Notes: generated by a model from the sequence alone, not told the origin. 64,000 nucleotides of DNA from Lucifuga dentata (GCA_014773175.1 VXCM01001547.1:80510-144509); one strand, 5' to 3'. Shown: positions 1-13,539, numbered from the stretch's first letter. A program made the numbers and translations.

Positions 1-1080
1 CATGTCCTTATGTATTCAGTCATTCGATTAATGTCTCTATATGTGTTGTCCATTCATTAATATGCCTGCAGAACTGATTTGTAGATGGATTGATTTAGGA
101 AAAAATATTGAAAGTCTATTAACCAGTGGAGAAATGGATGAAAAAGACATGCTGATAAACAACAAATGACCAGGATAATGACCCAGTAAAGATTTTTAAG
201 AGACACCACCTCCCTTTGCTGCTGTGACAGGAGGTCTGTGCAGTGGTCTTGCAACATTATGGTCATGTATTGTTGATGTGAGTTGATTTTGCTGCAGATA
301 GATAGGAATAAGATACAAAGGCAGAAAAACACTGGAAACCCTACAGCAGGAAACAGTGTGTACAGTTGTTGCAAGATGGGGACTTCCTGTGAATGCGCTG
401 TCAGCAGTGCTGTCAGCTAGCTCCATGTGTTGCCATCTGTCACTCTGCTGGTGCAGTTCTAATCATTTCTCGAGCTGATGGCATAGAGTTTGAACCAGCA
501 CCATCATCATAATCCTCAGCATCTTCAGCAGCAACATGAACCACAACCTAACCCTTAGGGTCAATTGTATCAAGCACATCCTGCTCAAAAATGAATTTAT
601 GTTGGGCTCTGAGGTCAGTATGAGTCGGTCTGAGGGGGAAACACAACTATACACAGTCAGCAACTTTAACAAGCATCAATTGAATGGGAAAAAATGAGTA
701 TGGAGAGAGGGCTACTTCTTCTGTGGTATGAAAGTAATAAAATACCAACAGAAACCAATAAATAGATGGACTTCTATTAGCATAAATATCAAATATTTTG
801 TGCTTGACAGTAAATCAATTTAAAGGGTGAGGATTTTTTAGAAGAAATATCAGATATATTCTCTTGACATGAAATCCATAAGCTATAGACTTTTTGCAAG
901 ACAGCGGATGTTTGCTATAAGGTCATACCAGGCTGCAGTGACCAACAAAAGACTGACAGTTTGAAAAACACAGCTTCACTCTTATCTTCCTCCTCAACCT
1001 CTTTTCAGTTAGAGTGCAATGAGTTTTGCAGCAATAACCAGTGGGATATTGGTGGCTGATGAGGAGGTGATGAGGTTTGT
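1..1080. other. Unique AT-rich DNA, no gene recognised
   Basis: No exon, RNA gene or known repeat could be supported here. Open frames on the minus strand reach about 105 codons but have no recognisable motif and no splice context. It ends at an AC/ACGC microsatellite. Confidence 0.5.
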
Positions 1081-1119
1081 ACACACGCACGCACGCACGC
1101 ACGCACGCACACACACACA
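1081..1119. repeat. (ACGC)n/(AC)n microsatellite
   Basis: A run of ACGC units flanked by AC dinucleotides is directly visible. It is a compound microsatellite and explains the Cys/Val-rich frame that crosses it on the minus strand. Confidence 0.97.
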
Positions 1120-2346
1120 TCTAATCTCTAGTTATGAAACGCTTGAATTAGTGAATAAATCATGACAATGCTAAAGAAAACTGCAAAAAGATTTTTGAAA
1201 TGGTCATCTCATTCCAAAAATCCAATAAGTCCAACAAGCCCATTAAACACTCAAGAAATAGAAAAAGATAAGTGAACACTGATTTATCAAATTGAAAAGA
1301 TTGATTGATCAGTGATACATGTTTTGCGATTTGATAATGGTAATGTGAAATCCGCTTCATAGTTATATACACTAAACAAGATATTTTGAAGAATTTAGCA
1401 GTTACTGTAATAATGAATGAATCATGGATGGATTAATAATAAAGATCGGTGCCACACGACATTTCTATAGTTGCCTTTATTTACATGTTACCATCACAAT
1501 CCAATGCACAACTCCACTATTAAATTGGGAGATGTGATTGTAGTTTCTATATTTAATATTTAATGTTGCAAGCTCATTAAAGCAAAACAGGGTTCCTTAA
1601 ATTTTCAAGATATATGATTATGGAATATATATGGTGCAAACTAGAATAATAATAAAATAGATGTAGAAAATGTAAAACTAATGTTTTACCTGAGAACACC
1701 CCCATGTAAAACATCACAGGATTCATTTTTAATAGCACAAAGTGAAGAAATTTCAATTTGAGAGCTGCAGTTTATATATTGTATGTCAGCTCACACTCTG
1801 AAGGGCTAAAACAGCTCTGTCTTGTGGCCATTTGGATCAGCCAACATCCAAAAGTACCTACATTGTCTAGATATAGCAAGTCTATCACCATGACATTTAG
1901 TGTTTCTTCTATTTCCAAGTCAGGTTCCTGTTTGGTAGGATGTGTGGAAATCATAGATAAAGATGGTATAAGTATTGTGCTGAAATTATACATATGTATG
2001 ATGCAAGCAACTCAATAACAGGACAATCATCGAAAGAAAAATCAAATTACAGAGCTTGGGAGACAGAGGAAGATAGTGAGGAAAATGTTATTAGTGGAGA
2101 ACTGAGATGAGGAGAGGAGGGCGTGAGGAGTTCTTGTACATTTTCTAGGAATGGAGAACATTAATCTTCTTTAACTTCATTTGGAGGTTCATATAAGCAA
2201 AACGCATCCTCGTACAGTGGCATAAAACCTACCTGAGTACACGCAAGAATGAAATGTGGAGAATGTTCATTGAGGAGATTATGAGACAAAGACAGAATAG
2301 AAGTGACAGAAAAAGACAGGGAAAGAGACAGAGAAGGATCTAAAAT

Positions 2347-2350
<4 letters not shown>
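1120..2350. other. Unique AT-rich DNA, nothing recognised
   Basis: The stretch is AT-rich with scattered short homopolymers. Complementary frames near 1758-2018 exist on both strands but have no recognisable protein similarity. No repeat family was recognised. Confidence 0.5.

Positions 2351-2390
<40 letters not shown>
2351..2390. repeat. (GA)20 microsatellite
   Basis: About twenty uninterrupted GA units lie within a wider purine-rich stretch that starts near 2,280. Confidence 0.98.
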
Positions 2391-2393
<3 letters not shown>

Positions 2394-4220
2394 TGTGGTG
2401 AGGGGATTTACACTAATTTATTAAATAAAAGAAGGTCAGGTGTGCTCTAGAATTGACTGCTGAAACCTGATATATCACATGCCACCACAATTAAGATCTC
2501 TTTTCATCATTAAGGAAGCTGTGGATCAATGGTACTACTTCCATCTCTCTCTGTAACGCTATCTGATCCTCCATTTGCAGTTTGCCCACTCTCATCTTCA
2601 TCCATAACTTCCACTTCTCCTTGATACTGAAGACATTCAGAGGAAATGAACCTGGCTTCTCAAACCCATGCCTGACTCCCTCTCCTGCTTCCCTCCCTCC
2701 CATCTTTCCCCGAGGACGGATGAGTAGATGAGAGCTGCTTGTCTCTGAGCTTTCTCCCAGGCTTGTTCGTTTGTTTAATTGGAGTTTTATTGGTGACAAT
2801 CAATTCATTTCTATCTGTGCTCTTGGCTGCATTGATCTGCTGTCACAGAAAAGAGTCAAATGCACAGTTCAACTCCCTTTACACCGCTCTACAAACAGAC
2901 TCGGATGCCAGGAGTCTTTTTTTTTTCTAACTTTCTGTTTGTGCTACTTCACTGCTTTGTGTGATTACAGGCAGAACACACATTTCAATCTTATGTCATA
3001 TGTTCTTTTCCTCTCAGAAGAGACATGAGAACAAATATTTCCGGCAAATATTTGTTTGTAGTCAGAGGACATTTTTTTCAGGATACGATGGTCCAAAGGT
3101 GGATGCAGAACAATGTTTACTTTGAAGATAGAGTACTGATTACCATAAATGCCCCCTTGGTATTTGTGGAAGTTGGTAAATACCATAAATCTGTCCAAAG
3201 TGCTAATGGAACATCTGAAAGTGTTATTTCACTGTAGCTGGGAACTTCAAAGATAACATTTGTAAAAAAAATCAGGTATGAGTTGTATAGGAATTCCATG
3301 AAAATTAGATGCCTTCATTTCTTCATCATTCAATTCTATTCCCATTTTGCTTATTTAAATTATGCTTGATATGCAGAAAGAGCTACAATGACCGAGCAAG
3401 TTAAACTTTCAGTGTCCTACTGAAAGAAATCCCAACCATAGCCATTAAAAGATTCACATTTACAGAATTAACAATTATACAATTCATTATGAGGCCATTA
3501 TGGCAAAGGAAATACAATTAAACACAAGTGTTAGTATTATGACTGTGACTGACATGTTCAGATGCAGGAACAAGTGACCCTGTTATGTTTTGACAATGAT
3601 TGTATAATAAAAAAGAAAGTTTTCTTCACTGTTAAAAAAAAAAAAAATGAAAGAACTGAAAATGACATTTAATTACAGAAAGCAAAATAAAGCCAGAAGG
3701 AAAAAGATAAACCAGTAGGAGGAAAAAAGAAAACGGGAGGGGGGGTAGAAAAGGCAGTAAAAGTGATTTCGCAGTCCAGTGGTGTTGTTGGATTATCATG
3801 AAAATGAAAGCTACTGAGTCAGGGAGTATCAGGGAGCAAGAAAATGGAACCCAGACAGATAACACTGTAAGGGAGAAATAGAGAACATATAAGAGAAGGA
3901 GTGTGGAGAAAGGAGAGAAGTCTGTAAGACAATATGAGGGCAAAATTCACAGGAAGAAAAGAAAGGTAACAAGACAATATATATACAACACACACTGAGA
4001 TTATGAGAGCAATAAGACAAAAATGAGAATCACTTCACCCCACAGAGAATAATCAGAGGTTTCTTGAGAAGTAATATCTGTAATATTGTTCCCCATATAT
4101 CAGGCAAAAATTTTAAAGTAATCTGGTTGATCAGGAGGAAAAGTTTCACCTAAAAGAATCAGTACTTTTTACATAGACCAGTATCACATAGCATATGATG
4201 TCATATTAAAGTATTTTATT

Positions 4221-4221
<1 letters not shown>
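2391..4221. other. Unique DNA, no gene recognised
   Basis: The segment holds a poly-A run at 3634-3647 and a purine-rich strand at 3,650-3,960. The Phe/Leu/Ser-rich frame on the minus strand at 3632-3943 is the complement of that purine bias and is not taken as a gene. Confidence 0.5.
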
Positions 4222-4269
<48 letters not shown>

Positions 4270-4289
4270 GAAATGTTCTCTTATGCCCN

Positions 4290-4337
<48 letters not shown>

Positions 4338-4356
4338 GAAATGTTCTCTTATGCCC
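4222..4356. repeat. (GAAA)n microsatellite at an unmerged contig join
   Basis: A GAAA array and its 3' flank (ending TCTCTTATGCCC) occupy 4222-4288. A single N follows at 4289, and the same 67 bases recur at 4290-4356. The exact repetition across the N indicates that two overlapping contig ends were placed side by side. The true locus probably holds one copy of the array. Confidence 0.9.
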
Positions 4357-5128
4357 TCTGACTTCTACATAAGAGGATTTATGAAAGTATTTTGTGCTGG
4401 CTTAAGCATAATATGCTGACAATATTGCAAAATATTGCAGATGCCAGTCAGATTGGACTGAAAATGAAAAGCATAAATCCCTCATTGCAGATGCGAAGAA
4501 ACACACAACAAAACCAACAAAAGCGTACAGCGGCTGAAATGGATGAAACCTTTTTGTGTTTTTGTTGGGTTGCTTTGGCTCTGTATTGTTAAAATGTTTT
4601 TAGTTCCATAGGCTGCCTGTTTTGGTGTAATTTTGGGCATGTGGTTTTATATTTCATCAGTAATCATCTTAACTTTATGTGGGTTTTTACATGATGAACT
4701 TCTCTACAGAACAGCATTGCAGAGCCATGCATTACTACTAGCTTTTCACTGAAAACATCTTGTATGAACAATGAAGCGGCTGGAAAGTGGAGAAATTTAG
4801 AGAGTAGCTCTCCATCTGCCCTGAAGACGAGATAAGCAAACAGCTAAACGACACCGTGAGAGATGCTGTTGGGTATGATGATATCTTATACACAACTTTC
4901 TGTATCAGTCTTACCTGGCAGATGCCAAATATTGTGTGAGAATTGCGCTTGTATCCATAAAGGTTCTGGCATGTTTATTTGAATGGCAAAAAGCCACCAT
5001 TTTAACAGATAGATGATTCCAGCAATTCGATAGATTCCAATAAGGGATTTATGTCAAGTGAGACAGGTACAAGGAGAAGCACTGTGCCATAGAGTGTGTT
5101 TTTTCACCTGGTGGTCAGAGTCATAAAA
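4357..5128. other. Unique DNA, nothing recognised
   Basis: This ordinary AT-rich stretch lies between the GAAA array and the SINE. No exon or repeat family was recognised. Confidence 0.5.
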
Positions 5129-5457
5129 TGGTAAATCCTTTTTATTGTCACATGCACAAATGAAAATCAGTTTGAATTTAACCCATCCCCAGAGAGCAGT
5201 GGGCAGCCATTATACATTGCCCAGAGATCAACTCCAGTCCTAAGCCAGTGCCTTGGTCAAGGTCACCAACAGGAGAATTAAGCCTAACATACAAGTTTGT
5301 GATGGTGGGGGAAACCAGAGCACCTGGAGAAAACCCATGCAGGCACAGGGAGAACATGCAAACTCCACACAGAAAGGCCCTGCCCCACCCGGGAATCAAA
5401 CCCAGGACCTTTTTGCTGTGAGGTGACAGTGCTAATCACTGAGCCACCGAGACTCCC
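5129..5457 (-). mobile_element. tRNA-derived SINE, mermaid/DANA (V-SINE) type
   Basis: Read on the minus strand, this is a tRNA-headed SINE. An A-box-like TGGCTCAGTGATTAG lies at 5432-5446 and a B-box-like GGTTTGATTCC at 5392-5402, the two internal RNA polymerase III promoter elements. The body then carries the block GAGTTTGCATGTTCTCCCTG and a GGGTTTTCTCC-GGTGCTC-GGTTTCCCCCA series typical of fish mermaid/DANA and related V-SINEs. It ends near TGTGACAATAAAAAGG at about 5131-5150. Near full length but diverged, it presumably moved with LINE-supplied machinery. The family name is from memory of fish consensus features. Confidence 0.85.
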
Positions 5458-8400
5458 AGAGGGCATCCTCATACGATGCCCTCTGATGTTTTCATGGCAC
5501 ACGTTGCAAAATGCTGCTTCAAACAAACCAAGACAAGCAATTCCCGAGCCTCACACACATTCAAAAATATTAACAATACAGAAATAATAAAAACATAAAC
5601 AAATATTTGACCCATTTGTGGCTGTTGATCAGCTCAGCCAGAGAAGACTCTAATTTTCATGCTCTGTCAGACAAAAACGCAGAAGCCAAAAACCTCATTT
5701 GCACTTAGTGAGCATCTTTATAGGAATGAATGGGAAACTGTACCCAAAATGCTCCAGGGAGACTGGAATCACCAGTCGCCAGTGGTGCTAAACTATGTGA
5801 GGAGTCAAACTTGTGTCTGGTGCTGCTGGGGACACCTAGCCATTTAGTGTATAAAGTCAGGAACAACAAGGGGGAGTGGAGGATCCATTAGTGTTCACTA
5901 TGGTGTCTGTGGACAGTGGTGTCAAAGGCAGAACCAGCAGAGTGTGTCTTCAGATGTAAGAGGGCACGTGGCCAGCTACAGAGATTACAGGAGCTGCACC
6001 CGCAATTCCTATATTTAATAATAATAAAACTGACTTCCTTTACTAAATATGCAAAAAGTCAGAGGAGGAACATCATATTGGATGATTATGTAGATAACTA
6101 AATCTTTTAGTCTCTACAATAAGCACATAAGAATAATGAAGAGGAAACACTGAGCCTTAAATCAAAAGTTATATTTAGGCAAACATGTCATAATTGCTGC
6201 AACCGATCAATGTTCAGTTTCACAATCCATTTTGCTCTCACTCATTAAGACCAACTTGAAGCTGATTCTCTCGTTCAACTATAGTCTAAACTCATCCAAG
6301 CTGTCAAGCTCAGATGTGCAGGTTCGGATCACAGTCCAATGCTTCTTCATGTTATGGAGGAACAAGGCCAACCAAACCAAAAACTGGGTGATCTGCAGGA
6401 CCAAGTGACTGTGAAACCCCACCAAAAAAAAAATATATATATATCGTGTTAATCCCTGTGTGTTGAGTTTTTATTCATTCATTTATGTGTGAAAGTATAA
6501 TCCACAAGTGACACATTAACAAAAGGATTTGCCCACTACTAAAATCCAAAATACATGTAAACCTGCTATTTCTCTCAAATTGACTTATAGGTATTTTAAT
6601 ACCCAGACAACAACAAAATCTAAGATAGTGATGCTTTGTGATGCCTTTAAAATTGAACACATCAGTAAATTTAGCACAAAATGACATGCCAAAGCCTACC
6701 AATTAAAAGTTTAAATAATCCCAGTATAGGCAAACCAGTGAACGCACTTATACAAAACTGTGAAAATGTTAGCGTGAATCACTGCTCAAACCATTTCAGT
6801 GTTATTGATCAACATGCCTTCAAACCAGATAATCAACCAACAGAGGGATTAACTTGCTATTGAAGCCACAGTTCCACTTTATATGCATATAGCAAAATTC
6901 AGTAGAGATGTTTATGTGAACAATTGGCTTTGATAAGAGATGTGAGACATCACACACATTTTTCTTTATTGAAAAATTAAGAAAACTGAGATGTAAGCAG
7001 AGGCACGTTATGCTGTATGTGATTCAGGGTGATGTAGGAGTCTCTGGGCACTGTTGCCTGAAAGTAGTTTATGACTGTGTATCTTGGCCTTTAAAAGTAG
7101 GACAAAGAATATTCATACAGACAGCCAGTGGAACTGGAAATGAGGGAGGATGACATTAGGAAATTCATTAATGTTAAATCCTACACACAGAATGTGCTAA
7201 ATGGATATGAAGAATAAAGTAATTTCACTTACTCATTTTGTTTAAAGCTGCGCTAATCAATTTTTCTCCTCTGCAGAAGAACTAGGCACAAGCTGACTGA
7301 CACAGTCCCGACATATTAAACTCAACATTCATTCTCCTTTCAGCTCTATTTTGATCTCCACCAACTCATAAGAAAAAATGTGTGATTCTTTAGCTGCTAG
7401 ATGCTCAACTTTCTTCACCAGCTGATTGTTAACTTTGTCTATTATTTTGTACTGGGCAGGTAGAGTACATTCAGCTTATCACAGCTTTTGTCACAAGTTT
7501 TCATCAGTGTTGTTTGCTGTGTAAGAAGCAACAATACTGTAAATGTGTGAATGTACAAATGCAATGCAAAGAACTACAAACTCATTAGAACTGTAGGTTA
7601 AAATGCTAATTCTCTATTAGTTTTCATGGGCAGCCTTTTCACATTGCACATAATCATTTGATTCAACGTTAATATGAAAATCTTAATGCAGATGTAAATC
7701 ATAATCTTAGTGTATAGCACATGTACATGATCATCTTCTTTATAACAAATTAAGAAAAAAAAACAGTGCTTGTTAAATTCAATTCTATTAAATTATTATA
7801 TTAAATTAATAATCACATCAATTAAAATATTTCTTGAGTCACAAAATGTAACAGTGAACTACCAGATTCCCCAAAGCAGGGTATTAAACAGTCACGACTT
7901 GAAAAGAAGCATTTTTGCCCTGATACTAACTTACACTAACTTTTTAATCAATTTCAAATCTGTTGCAAAACAACACTGCTACTGTTCCATTTCCTGCATT
8001 GAAGTTCTCTAACATCTCCCTAGTGCATCTGCCCAGAGGTATACAGGGAAAGAAGTTAATACAACCCACAGTGTTCTTTATCTATAAAACCATTAGAAGA
8101 TTTCCCTCTCAGGAGTCTGACTTCAGTAACCGTAGATCAACAGTATGCGGTGGTCCTCCCTCCTTACTCTTATCTCTCTGATCACAACACATCAGCATGC
8201 TGGAATATTTTAGCTTGCTGGGTGGGCAGACTTCCCACAAGTCCCCACTGATGTCACTGGACTTGATCAATCACCCATAGCAACTCTTTAGGGACCCACC
8301 TCAGAGGAAAGGAAGGATGGAGAACAGGAGGAAAGAAGCAGAGGGGGAGTTAGGCAGTGGAGCGAGGGTGTCTGTTTTGCATGCAAGATGGCAGGCAATG

Positions 8401-9325
8401 CATCAAAAGATGACAGCTCTCCCATTCTTCCTTAAATAAGAGTGGTGAGACTCCTGCTGGCTGTGCCTTAACTTTAATCATTCATCTAAATAACTGTTGC
8501 AGAAGTCTGCTACCGAAGAGGACTGGAGCTTCAGGCAGGCTGCTATGGGTGTGTGGAATATGAAAACTGACGTTGCGTTCCTGGATTTCTCATTTGTAAA
8601 CATGTAAACATATATATGACTCAGATTGCAAATGCACAAAAAGCACTTGCCCTCCACCCCTCCAACACTTTCATAGATTTATGTATTGAAAGAGCTTTAA
8701 ATTCAAAGAGGTGGAGGGCAGCACGAGCGACACATTGAGCAGCTAAGTGACAGTGATTGATGCCTTCAGCTTTCTGCAACTTATCATGACTATTCACACA
8801 TATGCACACTCTCGGCAACAGATAAAAAGAAGAAATATCAGACATAAATAAACAATGAAATAAACATTAGGGACTACAGAAGAAAAAAAAAATAACCTGT
8901 TAAATAGATGAGTAGAGAAGGAGGGAGAAAAGGGGGTGAGATTCCAAAAGGGTGAAAGAGGGCTGGGGAGTCTTTGGTTGGGAGATATACAAGGACACAT
9001 GGCGACAACTCCGACAAGTCACCCAGGCGGCAAAATAAAGGCTGGCTTCCTCAGATTTGTTTCCAGTGCTCATCAGTAGGAGACCTGGATGACGGATGGA
9101 CTGGCACTGGGTGCAACGCGAGCATGTCAAAGTTACTCACCATAATAAAGACCTGTTTTTTTACCCATTCACTTCCTTTTCTTCCAGCCACCTGCGGTCC
9201 CAGTACCTACAATTCCCAGATCATTTCATTTTGTTTCAGTATTTGGGTATTACGAAGGAGTTATTTCAGTATTGAAATTTATATGTTTTATATTTGTTTT
9301 CATGCATATGGCACATCCATAAGGC
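5458..9325. other. 3.9 kb of unique DNA, no gene recognised
   Basis: There are no microsatellites beyond short A/T runs (for example 6425-6444) and no recognisable transposon. Frames of up to 80 codons have AT-driven composition and no motifs. The only GC-richer patches (about 8,130-8,420 and 8,990-9,130) were read on both strands without finding an exon I could name. Confidence 0.45.
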
Positions 9326-9386
9326 CCATCCATCCATCCAGTCTTCATTATCCATCCTTCCTTCCTTCCTTCCTTCCTTCCTTCCT
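9326..9386. repeat. (CATC)n and (CCTT)n tetranucleotide repeats
   Basis: A short CATC run at 9326-9340 and a CCTT run at 9355-9386 are visible. CATC runs of this kind often mark the 3' tail of fish SINEs, but no SINE body is recognisable next to it. Confidence 0.9.
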
Positions 9387-10380
9387 ATTTCTCACCCTGG
9401 TTTGTGTTAGCTATTGGGATGTATTGGAGAATTAGAAAAAGATGAATCAACATTTCCATGTCTGTTCCCCTCTTGCTGTGAAAGGTGCTGTCCATCTGTT
9501 TGGAGCTTGGGCTGAGTGGGGCTGAACTGGAGCAAAGCTCAGCCCTGCGAGGGGATACACAGCTCTCTGGCTTGGAGCAGACTGCCTTTACTAGGGCTGA
9601 ATGCAGAGTTAATTGGAGAGAAAACAGTGGGTGGTACGTGCCAGTGAATATGAGCCCTCAGAGATGCAGGCAGCAGGACACCAACACATTCCCCTGTTCA
9701 CTGCAAGGTTATGCACCCACACAAACGTACTGCCTTTCAACTCCATGTAGTGGTCTTTGCACCAGTAATACAAGATTAACTGTAGTATGACTATTCCATT
9801 AGAGTGTTTAGACTAAAAAGAAATGACAATGGCTGCACTTGTCAAGTCAAATTAAAACACATATCTTCACATTCTAAGGACATTTAAAACTCTGACAGTG
9901 GACTGTGGATGAATATTAGCTAATAAACCGGTTAATGTGTATACCCTAAAATAAAACACATATCTAAATGGATTTAATATGTTTTTTGAGATGTTGCAAT
10001 TTTGATAACTGGATTTGATCCTGGATAAAATAGACAGATAAAAAAAAAATGCTATTCAAACTAAACTATACACAATGTACAGTCACTTTAATGCAATCCT
10101 GTCTTTTAGATGCCTTTGGTAGTGTATAAATCACCCAACTTCAAGGACGCAACGTCAGGACCCCTAACTGGGATCTTTCACATCTACCATCTGGACGCAG
10201 AAAACCAGAGTACTGACCAGCGGCCCTGCTCTCATTCTGTTCCTCAGGATGAGCTGCAAACTAGGGGGGGTGGGTGTATAGATAGAAACCTAATCAATCC
10301 AACAACTGCATAGTGCGTACTGGAAAATTTCTCTCTATATGAAGAGGAGAAAAAGAGAGCAGAAATTAGATTTTGTGTGG
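9387..10380. other. Unique DNA, nothing recognised
   Basis: The span includes a GC-richer 300-bp patch at 9,485-9,790 with a 101-codon plus-strand frame. That frame is Cys/Thr-rich, has no family signature and shows no convincing splice sites, so it is not called as a gene. Confidence 0.45.
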
Positions 10381-10382
10381 GA

Positions 10383-10422
<40 letters not shown>

Positions 10423-10423
10423 A
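10381..10423. repeat. (GAAA)n microsatellite
   Basis: About ten tandem GAAA units are directly visible on the plus strand. Confidence 0.98.
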
Positions 10424-10900
10424 GACTGTCAGTGTCTCTGCTCATCCAGAACTGTCCGGAGCATTCACTCACACTCTCCTTCTCGTTCCTCCGGAGACTG
10501 TGGTCCTTCATCATTCTAGTTGGTTTCACACTCTGAGACACAATATCAAACTAGATATGAACAGAAATAAGAAACATAGGATTGACTTTCCACAGATAAT
10601 TGTGTCCACTGTGGTTATTTGTGTCATGCTACCCTATAAGCAGGCCTGTCTAAGGGTCCGTGTGCCTGCCTGCATGCTGTCTTTACATCAGGCCAACATT
10701 ACTGCAGTATCCCCTTGCAAATTAGGTAATTATTTTTTTTTAATGTTAAATCAAACTAAAACAAAAGTAGGTGGATAAAACATTTGCATAAAATATGTCA
10801 TTTTCAAAAATATTACATGACATCATAATATGATATCATTCATAGGAAACCCACACATGCCTTCAAAGGCAAACACCTCTTCCTGTAGAGGGAGATGCAC

Positions 10901-11238
10901 TGAAAAAAATATTGATTAATTGATCACACAATTGACAGAAAATGAATCAACAATTAATCATTTTAGTCAAGCAAATGAAAATATCAAACGTTTGCTGGCT
11001 GAAGCTTCTCAGTGTGACATTTCACACCTTTGTAAACTGATGATCTTGTGTTTTTTTTTTTTTAAACAGTTGTTTAATCAAATTTGGTAACACCCCTTTG
11101 GCTCTGGGACTTGTGATGGACACTGTTTTTACATTTTGACTTTTGACATATTATACACTAAACAAATGTGCTGGTTACTTTTTCTGTGATGTGATTAATT
11201 AAACAATAACAATAGTTTCATTGTTGTGATGCACCCCT
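10901..11238. mobile_element. Common fish dispersed repeat (AT-rich, GCAACTAACGATTA-ended family)
   Basis: The segment follows the order of a repeat found many times in fish genomes. It has a TTGATTAATTGAT-like end, a core with CAAACGTTTGCTGGCTGAAGC, a GGCTCTGGGACTTGTGATGG block, and a far end close to GATTAATTAAACAATAACAA followed by GATGCACCCCTA, the reverse of the usual TAGGG-TGCA start. A run of T at 11050-11063 interrupts it. It has no coding capacity and is probably a non-autonomous DNA element. Recognition is from memory of the consensus. Confidence 0.8.
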
Positions 11239-12238
11239 AACACTGACTATTGTCTGCTACCATACATCTATCCTGTATTTGTGCTGCAGGGATCACTTAA
11301 GTCTACTACTTAAATGTTAAAAAAGCAGAATCAAATGATCACAATTCACCATGTTTGAATGTGGCCCTGTTGTCAGTCTGCTTAACCAATAACTCTGCAA
11401 ACACTTGTTCTCAGAAACAGAGACAGAGCAGACATTACATTACTAATGTAATGTCGCTACATTTGTATTACTAAGCTGCTCCCGTACATACGCCGTGTGT
11501 TGATTCAATAGTGATAAAAGCGTCTGGACAGAGCAAGACCAGTGACTAATAGTCCAGCAGGATCTGTGGTTCAATTACTGTGTGGGGCAGCTCTCCTCTG
11601 TCCCTGGGCTACACACTTTACTGGAATAGCTTCAGTAAACACATACACACACAAACCCATCCACACACATAGCCTTTATAAATCTGATGTCACTGACTAA
11701 AGGATATCAACACCGATACATTTCTCTCCTTGTTTTTTTCCTTAAAGATATGTCCAGAAGAAATGTATTGCAAGACTGGATATTGGCACAATCTAAATGA
11801 ATGTTTTGAGGCCCTGGGGAGGCTCACTGCACTGTCTGGGTCTTTAACACAAAAAAATCAGGGGACAGCTGATGAAAAGCTTGGCTGAAGCAGTTCATCC
11901 ACAATGGCTGAGAAATTACAGGATCTAAGAAGTCAATTCACACTCTTTCACTGAACTGTATAGACGGTTAAGGGTGATAATTGTAACCAATTTCAGCTTA
12001 ATTCATAGTTTTAATCAACTGGCAACATGTTTCTTGTAAGGTTGATTCCAAGGACTGTCAATGCATGTTACAAAAGTCCTTTACACCATTCTTCAGCAAA
12101 CAACTCTTGCTTTAGTGAAAGATGTTATGATATTATGTGCACAATAACAGAAATGATGGATGCAACAAACATATGGCTGGAATTTTCTTGCACTTCTGTC
12201 TCATCCAACAATTTCTACAATTACAACTCTGAATAGAC
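11239..12238. other. Unique DNA, nothing recognised
   Basis: No repeat family or exon was recognised. A B-box-like GGTTCAATTAC near 11,569 has no partner A-box, so no tRNA or SINE is called. Confidence 0.5.
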
Positions 12239-12381
12239 ACGCAAACACATGCGCACACACACGCATGCATGCAAACGCCCACATGCCATAAACAGAAGAT
12301 GTGTCTAAAGATCTGGCGTGTTTCCAGAGCAGATGGGTAGGTTGGGTAGGGGAATGAGGTGGGGTGGGTGGGCTGGTGGGN

Positions 12382-12416
<35 letters not shown>

Positions 12417-12430
12417 CAAACACGCACGCA
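12239..12430. repeat. AC-rich microsatellites and G-rich patch with an N
   Basis: Mixed AC/GCAT repeats at 12239-12275 lead to a G-rich stretch (GGTGGGGTGGGTGGGCTGGTGGG type) at 12358-12380. A single N follows at 12381, then a pure (AC)n tract at 12382-12414. The N marks a gap that interrupts the repeat, so the true length is unknown. Confidence 0.95.
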
Positions 12431-12764
12431 CACACAGACGTCCGTTCCTCGTCCTTACGCAGGCATCACATTCCAACTGTGGCATTCCTGCTAATTAGAA
12501 CACAAATTAATGATCCAAGCTAGAGAGACAGGCTGACTCTCCCTCCCTCTAGTCAACACTTAGCTGTCCTCCCAGTTGAGTCTTCCTCTGCACTGGCTCC
12601 TTATTATCCGTCTTGTATCCCTTCTATCTCTTTCTCTTTTATTGGTCCTTTAATTCTTTTCCCAAAAATCCTTTCTTTGCTTTCTGCCACTGAATTGCAG
12701 ATGACAAAAAATTTTGATAAAACAAAACCCAATGTTATATTATGTATAGAAGTATACGTAAAGA

Positions 12765-12790
12765 CAAAGACAGTATATATACTGTCTTTG
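12765..12790. repeat. Perfect 26-bp palindrome
   Basis: The sequence from CAAAGACAGTATA reads into its own exact reverse complement with no spacer. It could form a 13-bp cruciform stem. No transposon ends or genes flank it. Confidence 0.95.
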
Positions 12791-13210
12791 CCAGCTCCAT
12801 TTGGTTCTTTATTTTACTATTCGTATTAGTGTGCAATTTGCAGTGCAGCACGTAAAGAAACTGAGATTGAATGTATAACTTGCAAAATAAGTAGTGTTTA
12901 TTTCTTCAGAGTTCTACCATTAAATAAATTGCTGGTTCTGTGATTGTATCTGTTATTCTTTCAGCAACAACAGTGATAAATTCTGGGGCAAAGTCACAGA
13001 AAATAACAACAAACTCAACCTGGCAGTCTTCCTGAATGATCCAGGACACCTTGCCCACGATGCATCAGTGCAGGGTTGACCTTGAGTTCTAGGCATAAGG
13101 TCAGGAAGCATCATTAGTCTTGCTTCCCCACTGCAAGGACTAAGAATAGAAACACTATAACAATCACTCACTCATCATATCCTTATATGTAGTATGCATA
13201 TTGTAGGTAG
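12791..13210. other. Unique DNA, no gene called
   Basis: A stop-free frame of 38 codons starts at 12963 after TTATTCTTTCAG, which resembles a splice acceptor. It ends at TGA 13077-13079, has no recognisable similarity, and is not called. Confidence 0.4.
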
Positions 13211-13241
<31 letters not shown>

Positions 13242-13346
13242 TGCCCCTTCTTTAATTTCTTTCTGCAATTCCCTTTCAGTTAGTCACACATCTTCATACA
13301 CTGTACATCTCTAGTTTTCCTTCTTTTCTACAAACATCACGTCTTT

Positions 13347-13390
<44 letters not shown>

Positions 13391-13495
13391 TCCCCCTTCT
13401 TTAATTTCTTTCTGCAATTCCCTTTCAGTTAGTCACACATCTTCATACACTGTACATCTCTAGTTTTCCTTCTTTTCTACAAACATCACGTCTTT

Positions 13496-13539
<44 letters not shown>

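Noticed and set aside
8974..9435. 153-codon plus-strand frame, the longest in the window
   Set aside because: It runs into the CATC and CCTT simple repeats at its 3' end, has no motif and shows no splice context.
11500..11640. B-box-like GGTTCAATTAC suggesting a tRNA or SINE
   Set aside because: No A-box at the right spacing and no cloverleaf or SINE body.
12963..13079. Exon-like open segment after a TTATTCTTTCAG acceptor-like site
   Set aside because: Only 38 codons, ends in a stop, and the translation is not recognisable; acceptor-like sites are frequent.
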